DNA from: Hypericibacter adhaerens
GTDB lineage: Bacteria; Pseudomonadota; Alphaproteobacteria; Dongiales; Dongiaceae
Length of the DNA stretch: 64,000 nt
NCBI RefSeq assembly: GCF_008728835.1
Contig: NZ_CP042582.1
Coordinates: 4,514,217-4,578,216, forward strand
Reading direction: 5' to 3'
Part shown: positions 55,391 to 63,906 of the stretch, in pieces
Layout: every line of letters starts with the position of its first letter
Numbering within the stretch: the stretch's first letter is position 1
Notes under the pieces: model-generated
Told to the model about the DNA's origin: nothing
What the model saw: only the letters and a program-made list of their open reading frames with translations
Databases searched by the model: none
Program-made: the position numbers and the translations under genes

Positions 55391-56737
55391 CTACTGGGCG
55401 GACGAAGCCCAGGATTTGTAGTTCCCGATCTCGTCGCCATGCAGGCTGCGCCACTTGGTGATCACGTCCTGATAGGTGGCGGCTGCCTGGTCGGCCGTCA
55501 TGTCGCCGCCCAGGATGCCCTGGAACACGACGAAATTGCCGTTCACGTCGAGATCGGTCGGGTAGAAGTTGGCGCGGTAGAAGCTGACGCCGTCCTTCGA
55601 CCATTCCATGAGCTGCTTGTCGGTCGGCCGCTCGATCTGCGAGGTGTCCCAGCGCGAATCGTTCGGCAGGTCGCCGACATTCGCATAGAGCGCCTTCATC
55701 CGGTCCGGCGTGTGGAGGAAGGCGAGGAAGTTGCCGGCGAGTGCCTTGTTCTGGGCGAAGCTCGTCACCTGGAAGCCCGGCGTGTCCATATAGAGCAGGC
55801 CGGCCTCCTTGCCCGAGCCGAACACCGGCACCTTCATGACGCCGACCTCGGCGCCGCCCTTCTCCATTTCGACGATCATCTGCTGGAAGCCGGGTGCCGC
55901 GAAGATCATGGCCGCCTGGCCCTGCTGGAAGCGGCCGAGCCCGTCGGCGAAATTGATCGAGTTGGTGTCGTTGTTGAAGTAGGGCTTGAGCTCGACGACC
56001 TTGTCGATCCAGGACTTCCACTGCGCCGAGGTGAAATCGCCGTCGATCACCATCTGCAGCAGCTCGGGCACGGTATAGACCTGCGCCTGGAAGGCGGCCG
56101 CCAGCATCTCGCCGCCGAAGCCGTCCTTGAGGCCGACGACCAGCGGATCGATGCCGGCCTTCTTGAGCTTGTCGGCCGCGGCGATGAAGTCGGCCCAGCT
56201 CTGCGGCGGCTTGGCCGGATCGAGGCCCGCCTTCTTGAACAGGCCCTTGTTGTAGATGATGGGATAGATGCGGGCATCGACCGGGTAGAGCCAGGTCTTG
56301 CCCGACCAGCGCGTCGAGGCGGTGGTCGGCACGGCCTTGATGTCCTCCGCGCTCAGCGCCTCCTCGTTCGGCACGGTGCAGCCGCCCCAGACCTGCTCGA
56401 GCGACCAGATGCCGCCCCAGTTGTACCAGAGGTCGGGGCCGGTGCCGCCCTTGCAAGCGGTGGCCTGGGTCGTGGTGTAGGTGTCGGTCGACTGCAGGAC
56501 CGTGTTCACCGTGATGTTGGGGTATTTCTTCTGGTAGGCGGCGATCGATTCCTTCATCCAGTCCTCGATGCCGGGAACCTCCTGGTTGCCCAGCCACCAG
56601 ATGGTGAGCGTGGCCTTGCCGGCGGAAGCCGGGTCATAGGCACTGCCGAGCCCGTCGGCCGCGGCGGCACCCGCGCCGAGCGCGGAGAACAAAGCGGCCG
56701 CCAAGCCGGCGCGCTTCAGGCTGTCGATGATTCGCAT
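55391..56737 (-). CDS. ABC transporter solute-binding protein (family 1, sugar-type)
   Basis: A 448-residue periplasmic binding protein with a Sec signal (MRIIDSLKRAGLAAALFSALGAGAAAA). The bilobal family-1 pattern is clear: LTIWWLGNQEVPGIEDWMKESI, TGPDLWYNWGG, YPVDARIYPIIYNKGLFKKAGL and FQQGQAAMIFAAPGF. It delivers a sugar or polyol to the CUT1 permeases encoded at 58907-60626. The ATG at 56737 follows GGGAGG. It is not next to its permeases; the lactonase gene and the regulator lie between. Confidence 0.92.
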   Translation of the reverse strand: MRIIDSLKRAGLAAALFSALGAGAAAADGLGSAYDPASAGKATLTIWWLGNQEVPGIEDWMKESIAAYQKKYPNITVNTVLQSTDTYTTTQATACKGGTGPDLWYNWGGIWSLEQVWGGCTVPNEEALSAEDIKAVPTTASTRWSGKTWLYPVDARIYPIIYNKGLFKKAGLDPAKPPQSWADFIAAADKLKKAGIDPLVVGLKDGFGGEMLAAAFQAQVYTVPELLQMVIDGDFTSAQWKSWIDKVVELKPYFNNDTNSINFADGLGRFQQGQAAMIFAAPGFQQMIVEMEKGGAEVGVMKVPVFGSGKEAGLLYMDTPGFQVTSFAQNKALAGNFLAFLHTPDRMKALYANVGDLPNDSRWDTSQIERPTDKQLMEWSKDGVSFYRANFYPTDLDVNGNFVVFQGILGGDMTADQAAATYQDVITKWRSLHGDEIGNYKSWASSAQ

Positions 56738-56822
56738 GAGGAAGGCCTCCCGATTTTGTTTCTTGCGAGCGTTGTTTCTTGTTGGCAGCAGCGAAGATGC
56801 CGGCGTGGGTCCACGCGGGGGT

Positions 56823-57728
56823 TCAGCCCACGAGACAGCCGGTGCGGTTGACATAGATCGCCCAGAGCGAGTTCGGGCCGGTCATGAAGAGGCGGCTCCG
56901 GCGCGGACCGCCGAAGGTCACGTTGGTGATGTATTCCGGCACCTTGATGCGGCCGAGCAGCGCGCCGCCGGGCGAGAAGACATGCACGCCGTCGCCGGCG
57001 CTGGTCCAGATATAGCCCTCGGTATCGAGGCGGAATCCGTCCGAGCAGCCGGGATTGACCTCGGCGAAGACGCGGCTGCGCGCGACCTTGGCCTCGCCCA
57101 CCACGTCATAGGCGCGGATGTGATGCGGCCCGCCCTGGCGCTCGGTGAAGCCGGTGTCCGAGACATAAAGGATCTTCTCGTCGGGGCTGAAGGCGAGGCC
57201 GTTCGGGAACTCGCAATCCTCGACCACGAGCGTGAGCGCGCCGTTGTGCGGATCGACGCGATAGACGTAGTTGCCCGGCTGCTCCTGCGGCGCCTTGATG
57301 CCTTCCCAGTCGTTCATGATCCCGTAGGCGGGATCGGTGAACCAGATCGAGTTGTCGGACTTCACCACGATGTCGTTGGGCGAGTTGAGCCGCTTGCCCT
57401 TGTAGGAGTCCGCGATGACGGTGATCGAGCCGTCATGCTCGGTGCGGGTGACGCGCCGGCCGCTATGCTCGCAGCTCAGGAGCCGGCCCTGGCGGTCGCG
57501 GGTGTTGCCGTTGGTGTGGTTGCTCGGGCTGCGGAAGACCGAAACCTGGCCGTCGACATAGCGCAGCAGCCGGTTGCCGGGGATGTCGCTCCAGATGAAC
57601 GTGTTGTGATCGCCGAACCAGACCGGGCCTTCGCCGAATTGCGTGCCGGTGTAGAGCTTCTCGAGCGCCGGCCCCATCAGGATGCAGCGGCGGAACTCCT
57701 CTTCGTGAATCTCGAACGGATCGTCCAT
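56823..57728 (-). CDS. SMP-30/gluconolactonase family protein
   Basis: A 301-residue six-bladed beta-propeller of the SMP-30 family. Metal-site residues lie in FGEGPVW (Glu), LNSPNDIVVKSDNSIWFTDP (Asn) and NPGCSDGFRLDTEGYIW (Asp). It hydrolyses sugar lactones formed after dehydrogenation of an aldose, which fits the adjoining SDR and sugar-import genes. GGGGAGGAA precedes the ATG at 57728. An AT-rich candidate operator lies about 40 bp upstream. Confidence 0.9.
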   Translation of the reverse strand: MDDPFEIHEEEFRRCILMGPALEKLYTGTQFGEGPVWFGDHNTFIWSDIPGNRLLRYVDGQVSVFRSPSNHTNGNTRDRQGRLLSCEHSGRRVTRTEHDGSITVIADSYKGKRLNSPNDIVVKSDNSIWFTDPAYGIMNDWEGIKAPQEQPGNYVYRVDPHNGALTLVVEDCEFPNGLAFSPDEKILYVSDTGFTERQGGPHHIRAYDVVGEAKVARSRVFAEVNPGCSDGFRLDTEGYIWTSAGDGVHVFSPGGALLGRIKVPEYITNVTFGGPRRSRLFMTGPNSLWAIYVNRTGCLVG

Positions 57729-57767
57729 GGTTCCTCCCCTCGATCGCCTGCTTGGCAGGTCATTTTC

Positions 57768-57787
57768 ATCATATAGCGATATATCAT
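57768..57787 (-). promoter_or_regulatory. Candidate operator/promoter upstream of the SMP-30 gene
   Basis: The 20-bp sequence ATCATATAGCGATATATCAT is strikingly AT-rich for this genome and contains near-dyad symmetry (TATAGCGATATA). It matches ATCATATAGTGATACATATC, read on the minus strand at 60667-60686, in all but a few positions. Both precede genes of the same catabolic cluster that contains an IclR regulator. The adjoining CATGATATGATACATG may be a second half site. Confidence 0.55.
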
Positions 57788-57880
57788 CATGATATGATAC
57801 ATGCCGTCAAGCCTGGGCAGGAGCGGGCCGGCCGGCGGTTCGAGGCTCAAGGGGAAATCGGGCGGGTGCGGCGTTTCCGG

Positions 57881-58032
57881 GCAGAGCGCGCGGGCGATCC
57901 GTCGGTCATCGACAGGTCGCGGTCGAAGCGAGTTCGAACCGTCGTCGGGCGCTCATGAGAGCGCGCCCGCGATCCGTTTCATCATCGACAGGTCGCTGTC
58001 GAAGCGCGGCTCGAACCGTCGCCAGGCGCTCA
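57881..58032. repeat. Two tandem copies of the 3' end of the IclR gene
   Basis: The last 75 bp or so of the IclR gene (58033-58105) are repeated twice immediately downstream, with periods of 77 and 75 bp (motif GATCCG at 58048, 57971 and 57896). The nearer copy still encodes, in one frame, RFEPRFDSDLSMMKRIAGAL plus Ser and a stop, parallel to the true C-terminus RFEQRFDSYLSMMKRIAGEL. The farther copy has lost the frame. They occupy most of the 301-bp gap before the SMP-30 operator. Confidence 0.85.
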
Positions 58033-58791
58033 GGAGAGCTCGCCGGCGATCCGTTTCATCATCGACAGGTAGCTGTCGAAGCGCTGCTCGAACCGCTCGG
58101 TGGGCGCCGAGACGGTCAGCGCGAAAGGCTGGGCGCCGCCGCCGATGCCGACCGCGAGGCAGCAGAGGCCGTTGGAGAATTCCTCGAGATCGGTCGCATA
58201 GCCCTGCTGGCGGATCCGCTCGAAATCCTCATAGAGCCGGGCCAGCGTGGTGATGGTGTTCTTGGTCCGGGCATTGAGCCGGTGGCTCGAGAGATAGTCG
58301 GTGCGCAGCTGCTCGGTCGAGTAGGCGAGCAGCAGCTTGCCCGAGGCGCGGGCATGGGCGTCGAAATAGGTGCCGTGCGAGACTTCCGCCGCCTGCACCG
58401 AGTTGGTGCCGCGCGCCGTGACCAGGGTGACGATCTCGCCGTCCCACCAGCCCGAGGCATAGGCCGTCTCGCCGGTCTCCTCCGCGATGCGCCGGACCAC
58501 CGGCGCCAGATGCTCGGGCGGCGCCAGCTGGCGCTTGAAGCCTTCGATCAGCGTGCCGACGCGCAGGCCCAGCACATATTTGCCAGGGCCTGAGCGTGTG
58601 AGGATGCCGGTCGCGACCAGCGTATGGAGGAGATGGTAGCTCGCCTGCCGCGGCAGGCCGGTCGCCGCCACCACCTCGGCGGCCTTGAGCCCGTCCTTGC
58701 TCTGCGCCACGGCGAAAAGGATGCGCATCGCGCGGTCGACCGACTGGACGCGCGGCGCGGGTTCCGTCTCTTTCGTGCGCATCGAGCTCAT
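58030..58791 (-). CDS. IclR family transcriptional regulator
   Basis: A protein of about 253 residues. The N-terminal winged helix is at about 15-75 (VQSVDRAMRILFAVAQSKDGLKAAEVVAATGLPRQASYHLLHTL), followed by the IclR effector domain (GTYFDAHARASGKLLLAYS, GYATDLEEFSNGLCCLAVGI). The family binds small organic acids and controls adjacent catabolic genes. It likely regulates this cluster through the AT-rich sites at 57768 and 60667. The ATG at 58791 has GGGA 6 bp upstream; 58782 is an alternative. Its 3' end is duplicated in tandem downstream. Confidence 0.9.
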   Translation of the reverse strand: MSSMRTKETEPAPRVQSVDRAMRILFAVAQSKDGLKAAEVVAATGLPRQASYHLLHTLVATGILTRSGPGKYVLGLRVGTLIEGFKRQLAPPEHLAPVVRRIAEETGETAYASGWWDGEIVTLVTARGTNSVQAAEVSHGTYFDAHARASGKLLLAYSTEQLRTDYLSSHRLNARTKNTITTLARLYEDFERIRQQGYATDLEEFSNGLCCLAVGIGGGAQPFALTVSAPTERFEQRFDSYLSMMKRIAGELS

Positions 58792-58906
58792 GGAATCCCG
58801 TCGCCAATCCTCATCGCCAGGCGCGCGGTCCAGGTCCATCGCAACCTGTCCTTGCGCATCATACATGACATGCCGATTCGCCAAGGGCCGGGGCGACCCC
58901 TGCCGC

Positions 58907-59749
58907 TCAGCCCTTCACCCCGCCGGCGGTCAGGCCCCGGATGAAGAAGCGCTGGCCGAAGAGATAGAGCAGCAGCATCGGCAGCGTGCCCCAGAGCATG
59001 CCGGCCATCACCATCGGCACGTCGATCCGGTAGCGGGAGTTGTAGACCGTGAGCCCGACCATGAGCGTGCGCAGATGCTCGCTCTGCAGGAAGACGACCG
59101 CGATCAGGAGCTCGTTCCAGACCCACAGCGCCTGGACCGTCACCACCGTCGCCAGCGCCGGCCCCGACAAAGGCAGCAGGATCGAACGGAAGATCCGCCA
59201 GCTCCCCGCCCCGTCCATGCGCGCCGCCTCGATCAGCGAGGGCGAGATCGTCTTGAAGAAGCTGGCCAGCAGGAAGGTCGAGAAGGGCAGCAGCAGGCCG
59301 GTATAGATGACGATGACGGTCTGGTAGGTGTTGAGCTGGCGCAGGCCCGCGGCGATCTGGAACAGCGGGATCACCAGCACGATCGGCGGGATCACCATGA
59401 GGGCGATCAGCGCGCCCAGCACATAAGGGCCGGCGCGCCATTTCATCAGCGCGATCGGATAGGCCGCGAGCGCCGCCAGCGCCGTCGAGAGCAGCACCGA
59501 GGCGCTCGTGACGGCGACCGAGTTGACGACCCAGCGGAAGAGATCGCCGCCGGCGAAGGATTGCGCCAGGGTGGAGAGGACGGGCGCCATCGGCGGTCCG
59601 AAGGTGTTGCCGAGGAACTCCTCGCGCGTCTTGAAGGCGCTGACCAGCATGAAATAGAGCGGCAGCAGGGCGATACCGGCGAACGCGATCAGCGTCGCAT
59701 GCTTCAGGGCGGTCGCCGGCCAGGCGGCGATCTGGCTATTCGTTCTCAT
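58907..59749 (-). CDS. Sugar ABC transporter permease (MalG family)
   Basis: A 280-residue permease with six helices and the EAA loop EAARMDGAGSWRIFRSILLPL. The C-terminal RFFIRGLTAGGVKG is the classic MalG-type ending. It pairs with the MalF-type permease to form the CUT1 channel. Its start overlaps the upstream permease gene by 14 bp, so the two are translationally coupled. Confidence 0.93.
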   Translation of the reverse strand: MRTNSQIAAWPATALKHATLIAFAGIALLPLYFMLVSAFKTREEFLGNTFGPPMAPVLSTLAQSFAGGDLFRWVVNSVAVTSASVLLSTALAALAAYPIALMKWRAGPYVLGALIALMVIPPIVLVIPLFQIAAGLRQLNTYQTVIVIYTGLLLPFSTFLLASFFKTISPSLIEAARMDGAGSWRIFRSILLPLSGPALATVVTVQALWVWNELLIAVVFLQSEHLRTLMVGLTVYNSRYRIDVPMVMAGMLWGTLPMLLLYLFGQRFFIRGLTAGGVKG

Positions 59750-60626
59750 AGACCGCGAGCCTCTGGCTCAGCCACTGGCGCAGTGCCAGCAGCAGCCCGA
59801 CGATGGCGAGCAGCACGACGCCGGCGGCGGCGCCCACGCCGATCTGGCTGTTCTGGAACACCTGCTGGTAAATGTAGAACTCGGTCACGACCGTGCTGTT
59901 CTGCGGGCCGCCCAGCGTCATGACATAGACGTAGGAGAAGACCCAGGAGAGCATGTTGATGAGCTCGACGATGGCGTAGAAGGCCAGCGTCGGGATGAGC
60001 TGCGGCACGGTCACATAGCGCAGCACCTGGAACCAGCTGGCGCCGTCGACCCGCGCCGCCTCGAAATACTGCTCGCCCACGCTGCTGAGCCGCGCCAGGC
60101 AGAGGATGATGCCGAAGCCCAGCTCCTTCCAGACGATGACGGCCATGATGGTCGGCATGGCGAAGGCCGGGCTGCCCAGCCAGTCCGCCGCCAGCGCCTC
60201 GAGCCCCAGCGCCCTGAGCCCGCTGTTGAGCTGGCCCTGATACTGGAAGAGATAGCCGAACACGACGCCCACCACGGGAATCGAGAGGATGTAGGGGATG
60301 AAGAGCAGCGAGCGGTAGAGCCTCCAGCCGCGCGGCCTGTCGTGCAGGAGCTGGGCCAGCACCACGCTCAGGACCAGCAGCACCGGCACGCAGAGGAAGA
60401 GCCGCAGGTTGTTGGCGATGGCCCGGTGGAACAGCGAATCGGTCGCGATATAGCCGAAATTCGCCATCCCGACGAAGGTGGTGGGCAGGTAGGCCGAGCG
60501 GCCGACATGCTCGAGGCTGTAGGTCAGGAGCGAGAGCGTCGGATAGGCGAAGGTGAGCCCGACGAAGGCGATCATCGGCAGGGAATAGATCCAGGGCAGC
60601 CAACGATCGAAACGGGCGGTCATCAT
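59736..60626 (-). CDS. Sugar ABC transporter permease (MalF family)
   Basis: A 296-residue permease with about six helices, starting WLPWIYSLPMIAFVGLTFAYP. The EAA loop reads EAARVDGASWFQVLRYVTVPQL. The ATG at 60626 (a second is at 60623) follows CAGGA. It is the first gene of the cluster. The AT-rich candidate operator at 60667-60686 lies about 40 bp upstream, a suitable place for control. Confidence 0.92.
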   Translation of the reverse strand: MMTARFDRWLPWIYSLPMIAFVGLTFAYPTLSLLTYSLEHVGRSAYLPTTFVGMANFGYIATDSLFHRAIANNLRLFLCVPVLLVLSVVLAQLLHDRPRGWRLYRSLLFIPYILSIPVVGVVFGYLFQYQGQLNSGLRALGLEALAADWLGSPAFAMPTIMAVIVWKELGFGIILCLARLSSVGEQYFEAARVDGASWFQVLRYVTVPQLIPTLAFYAIVELINMLSWVFSYVYVMTLGGPQNSTVVTEFYIYQQVFQNSQIGVGAAAGVVLLAIVGLLLALRQWLSQRLAVYENE

Positions 60627-60666
60627 CGTCCTGGGCAAACGGGCCGGGCGCCCCTCGAAGGGCGGC

Positions 60667-60686
60667 GATATGTATCACTATATGAT
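60667..60686 (-). promoter_or_regulatory. Candidate operator/promoter upstream of the permease genes
   Basis: Read on the minus strand, ATCATATAGTGATACATATC closely matches the site before the SMP-30 gene. The neighbouring sequence repeats TCACTATAT on the plus strand (60675 and 60694), giving direct repeats one to two helical turns apart. It lies in the only AT-rich stretch near this promoter. Confidence 0.55.
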
Positions 60687-61403
60687 TATTTATTCACTAT
60701 ATAACAACGCCGCGTCAACGGGGTATCCCGGCGCCCCCACGCTTGCCAATCCAGGGGGCGCCCGCACATCCCTCGCCATCCGATCATTCGTCTCAGGCTC
60801 CGGAGAAGCCGGCCCGCCCCGGGAGCGCAAGATAAGGAGAAGGCGCAGCCGCGGGATCGGACAGGGGTCACGGGGGAGGGGACGCGTCCGCGCGAGACGC
60901 GGGGTGAGGCCCATCATCGGGCGCCGGGTGACCGAAGTGACTTTCCCGCGCCAGCGCATGGTTGCGCTTGTTCTTTGTATCGTTCGAATGAGTCCCTGCG
61001 CGGTGCGGTCACGAAGGCCCACGCGAGAACCACCGGAGCACTGACCTATCTGGCTATTCATCTCCGGGCGCTCACCGCGTTCTTCACACGCACGCGCCCT
61101 GAAATGGCCACCGTTCGTCTTATTGAGAAGGCGCACGGACGAGAGTACATCCAACCCATAAAGTCTATCGGCGACCCCACTCGCCGGTTGAAACTTGGCA
61201 CCCCGGCTCACCATGAGCCGGGGTGTTTTATAAGCCGTTCGTCCATGCGGATGAGGCGACCCGCGCAGCGGGAGGTTGCGCTGTCGCGGATGCCCGCCCC
61301 TTGTCACAGCCCTCTCCAGCCTCGAATGTGATCCTGCTCGTCGGACGCCCGCTCGCGAGTCGCCGATTCGCGAACAGGGGCGCGCTGCTGCGGGAGAATG
61401 CCG
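60687..61403. other. Gap of about 700 bp; possible non-coding transcript ending at 61231
   Basis: I find no convincing protein gene. Open frames here have unnatural composition and run through hairpins. From about 60960 to 61198 the sequence is less GC-rich and ends in a very strong intrinsic terminator on the plus strand at 61199-61231, with no coding gene before it. A small RNA is therefore possible, with its start unknown. Confidence 0.4.
61199..61231 (+). terminator. Strong rho-independent terminator with no gene upstream
   Basis: A perfect 12-bp stem CACCCCGGCTCA / TGAGCCGGGGTG with a 3-nt loop is followed by TTTTAT. It resembles the terminators of sRNAs or of a leader. Confidence 0.8.
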
Positions 61404-61721
61404 ATGGCCATGCCTCACGACCCCGGCTCGATCCAGGTGCCGGAGAATGCGGCCCGCCGGGAGGCCCTGCCGGAGGCCGACGCCGGCGACGCCCTGTCGC
61501 GGGCACTGACCGCGGATCTGCTGGTGCTTCAGAGCCTCGCGAAAGCGCTCAGGGCCGATGGCGCCATCACCGAGCAAACGCTCGACCGCGCGGTCGCCGA
61601 TGCGCTGCGCCGGTTGCTGGCGGCCGACGGCCCTTCCCTGCCGGCGGAGGCCCTCCGGGAGGTCGCCCGCCTGATCGACGACATGGACCGGGAGATCCGC
61701 GAGCGGATCAGGGCGACGTAA
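61404..61721 (+). CDS. Small helical hypothetical protein
   Basis: About 105 residues, acidic and almost entirely helical (ALTADLLVLQSLAKALRADG, LDRAVADALRRLLAAD, EVARLIDDMDREIRERI). It has no membrane segment or cysteines. GGGAG at 61392-61396 fits the ATG at 61404 (7-bp spacing) better than the ATG at 61398. No family is recognised; coiled-coil pairing is possible. A hairpin separates it from the convergent BKACE gene. Confidence 0.6.
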   Translation: MAMPHDPGSIQVPENAARREALPEADAGDALSRALTADLLVLQSLAKALRADGAITEQTLDRAVADALRRLLAADGPSLPAEALREVARLIDDMDREIRERIRAT

Positions 61722-61733
61722 ATCATCGATCAT

Positions 61734-61760
61734 CCCCTCTCCCGCATTGCGGGGGAGGGG
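61734..61760. terminator. Hairpin between convergent genes
   Basis: The stem CCCCTCTCCCGCA / TGCGGGGGAGGGG (one mismatch) lies between the small helical protein and the BKACE gene. No T-run is present; it may serve both strands. Confidence 0.45.
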
Positions 61761-61781
61761 ATACGGATTCCAGCCAGCCCG

Positions 61782-62717
61782 CTAGAACGTCACCTTGTCG
61801 CCGCCCTTGAGCTGCAGGATCTGGCGCGCTTCCTTGGGCGTGGCCACCTCGAGCGAGAGCGTTTCGATGATGTGGCGGATCTTGCGCACCTGGTCGGCAT
61901 TGCTCTTGGCCATCTCGCCCTTGCCGAGATAGAGGCTGTCCTCGAGGCCGACGCGCACATTGCCGCCATTGATCGCCGCCATGGAGACGAAGGGCATCTG
62001 GTGGCGGCCGGCCGCCAGCACGCTCCATTGATAGTCGTCGCCGAAGAGCTTGTCGGCGATGCGGCGCATATGCATGAGGTTCTCGGGATCGGCGCCGATG
62101 CCGCCGAGGATGCCGAAGATCGTCTGCACGAAGAGCGGCGGCTTCACCAGCTTGCGGTCGAGGAAATGGGCCAGCGTGTAGAGATGGCCCACATCGTAGC
62201 ATTCGAACTCGAAGCGCGTGCCGTGGCCCTCGCCCAGCTCCTTCAGCACATATTCGATATCCTTGAAGGTATTGCGGAAGATGAAGTCGCGGCTGTTCTC
62301 GAGATGCTTCTGCTCCCACTCGTATTTGAAGCTCTTGTAGCGGTCGAGCATCGGGTAGAGGCCGAAATTCATCGAGCCCATGTTGAGCGAGGTCATCTCC
62401 GGGCTGGCGCGCAAGGGGGCGGCCAGGCGCTCCTGCAGCGTCATGCCGTGGCCGCCGCCCGTGGTGATGTTCACCACCGCATCGGTGTTCTGCTTGATGC
62501 GCGGCAGGAACTGCATGAAGACCTCGGGATCGGGCGTGGGCCGCCCGTCCTTGGGATCGCGCGCATGGAGATGGATGATCGAGGCACCCGCCTCCCAGGC
62601 CGCGATCGATTCCTTCGCGATCTCGTCCGGGGTGATCGGCAGATGTTCCGACATGGTCGGCGTGTGGATCGATCCGGTCACCGCGCAGGTGATGATGACC
62701 TTGCGTGCTTGTGCCAT
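61782..62717 (-). CDS. Beta-keto acid cleavage enzyme (BKACE, DUF849 family)
   Basis: A 311-residue TIM-barrel enzyme. Zn ligands His49 and His51 are in SIIHLHARDPKDGRP; other family segments are VVNITTGGGHGMT, FEFECYDVGHLY and GGNVRVGLEDSLYL. BKACE enzymes cleave a beta-keto acid with acetyl-CoA to give acetoacetate plus a new CoA ester (lysine fermentation and carnitine degradation are known cases). It is 10 bp downstream of the dehydrogenase gene, which would supply its beta-keto substrate. Confidence 0.92.
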   Translation of the reverse strand: MAQARKVIITCAVTGSIHTPTMSEHLPITPDEIAKESIAAWEAGASIIHLHARDPKDGRPTPDPEVFMQFLPRIKQNTDAVVNITTGGGHGMTLQERLAAPLRASPEMTSLNMGSMNFGLYPMLDRYKSFKYEWEQKHLENSRDFIFRNTFKDIEYVLKELGEGHGTRFEFECYDVGHLYTLAHFLDRKLVKPPLFVQTIFGILGGIGADPENLMHMRRIADKLFGDDYQWSVLAAGRHQMPFVSMAAINGGNVRVGLEDSLYLGKGEMAKSNADQVRKIRHIIETLSLEVATPKEARQILQLKGGDKVTF

Positions 62718-62727
62718 GGTTGGGCTC

Positions 62728-63687
62728 CTATTTCTTGATCTTGTGTGCGGCGTCGCGCTTGTGCGCGACCAGCGCCATCAGCCGGCGGTCGCGCCAGGCC
62801 TGGCGTTCGTTCAGTCTCTCGCGCGGCAGGCCGGCCTTCATCTCCGTCTCCACCGCGGGCGAGGCCTCGGCCCAGGAGACGATATGCTGCTGGCTCGGCC
62901 AGAGCCGCTGATAGATCCCCTCATAGCGGGCGATATAGTCGGCGACGCCGCCGGGCGCGTTCAGATCGATGGTCTCGAACGGCCCCATGAAGGCCCAACG
63001 CAGCCCCAGCCCGTCGCGGATGCCGATATCGATATCCTCAGGAGTGGCATAGCCCTCGGCCACCAGCCGGAAGGCCTCCTGCAGCAGCGCGCCCTGCATC
63101 CGGTTCATCACGAAGCCGTCGAGCTCGCGCTTCATGACGATCGGCGCCTGGCCGAGCTCGCGCATGAAGCTCGCGGTGCGCTCGACCGTCGCAGGCGCCG
63201 TCCAGGGGGCGGGAACCACCTCGACCGCCGGCACCAGATAGGGCGGGTTGATCGGATGCACCACGACGCAGCGGCGCCGGCCCTTGAGCTTTTCCGTGAA
63301 TTTCGAGGGCAGGATGGCCGAGGTCGAGCTGGCGAGGATCGTGTCGGGGCCGGCAAGCCCGTCCATCTCGGCCCAGATCGGGATCTTGGCCTCGAGCTTC
63401 TCGGGCGCGTTCTCCTGGACATGGGCGGCCCCCCGGAGCGCGGCCTCGAGGTTCTTCGTCACGCTCATCCGCCCGCGGATGGCCGAAGGACTCGCGCCGC
63501 GCAGCAGGCCGTTGGCGGCGAGGTCGTCGAGTACGCCGTCGACGAACCCCAGCGCCGCCTCGGCCGCGCCCGACAGAGGGTCATAGAGCGCCACCTCGGC
63601 CCCGCCCCGGGCGAAGGTGATGGCCCAGGCCCGGCCGATCAGGCCGGCGCCGATGACGGCGACTTTGGGAGGGGTCTGGGTGGTCAT
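62728..63687 (-). CDS. 3-hydroxyacyl-CoA-dehydrogenase-like enzyme (L-carnitine/L-gulonate dehydrogenase type)
   Basis: A 319-residue NAD-dependent enzyme with GAGLIG at 13-18 and the HPINPPYLVPAVEVVPAP segment of the catalytic domain. It contains the lambda-crystallin/carnitine dehydrogenase branch features (LDGFVMNRMQGALLQEAFRLV, GLGLRWAFMGPFETIDLN). It would oxidise a beta-hydroxy acid to the beta-keto acid used by the BKACE next door. Carnitine is one candidate substrate. The betaine-forming thioesterase of that pathway is not visible here. Confidence 0.87.
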   Translation of the reverse strand: MTTQTPPKVAVIGAGLIGRAWAITFARGGAEVALYDPLSGAAEAALGFVDGVLDDLAANGLLRGASPSAIRGRMSVTKNLEAALRGAAHVQENAPEKLEAKIPIWAEMDGLAGPDTILASSTSAILPSKFTEKLKGRRRCVVVHPINPPYLVPAVEVVPAPWTAPATVERTASFMRELGQAPIVMKRELDGFVMNRMQGALLQEAFRLVAEGYATPEDIDIGIRDGLGLRWAFMGPFETIDLNAPGGVADYIARYEGIYQRLWPSQQHIVSWAEASPAVETEMKAGLPRERLNERQAWRDRRLMALVAHKRDAAHKIKK

Positions 63688-63724
63688 GGCAAGATTCGCT
63701 TCATGGGAGCAGTCACCGCTTTTC

Positions 63725-63868
63725 CTTCACCTCCCCCCTTGAGGGGGAGGCTGGGGTGGGGGGTGGCCATAGTCTCCATGTGGGTGATGATCGCACGATA
63801 GGGGCTTCTTGCAGCATCGCGTCCTTCGATCACCCCCCACCCTAACCTCCTCCTCAAGGGGGGAGGGG
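63725..63868 (+). repeat. Palindromic repeat family B, copy 3
   Basis: It starts CTTCACCTCCCCCCTTGAGG and ends with CGATCACCCCCCACCCTAAC and a CTCAAGGGG hairpin. The core end CTTGCAGCATCGCGTCCTTC matches copies 1 and 2. It lies between the dehydrogenase gene and the partial SDR gene. Confidence 0.7.
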
Positions 63869-63906
63869 ATCAAGACGAAGGGCAGCGTCCGACGGACGTT
63901 CAATCC

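Noticed and set aside
60975-61331. A 118-residue plus-strand frame over the orphan terminator
   Set aside because: It reads through the 61199-61231 terminator stem, which argues against a protein gene.
60690-61733. A 347-residue minus-strand frame upstream of the permease genes
   Set aside because: It crosses two strong hairpins, has low-complexity composition and no motif or ribosome-binding site.
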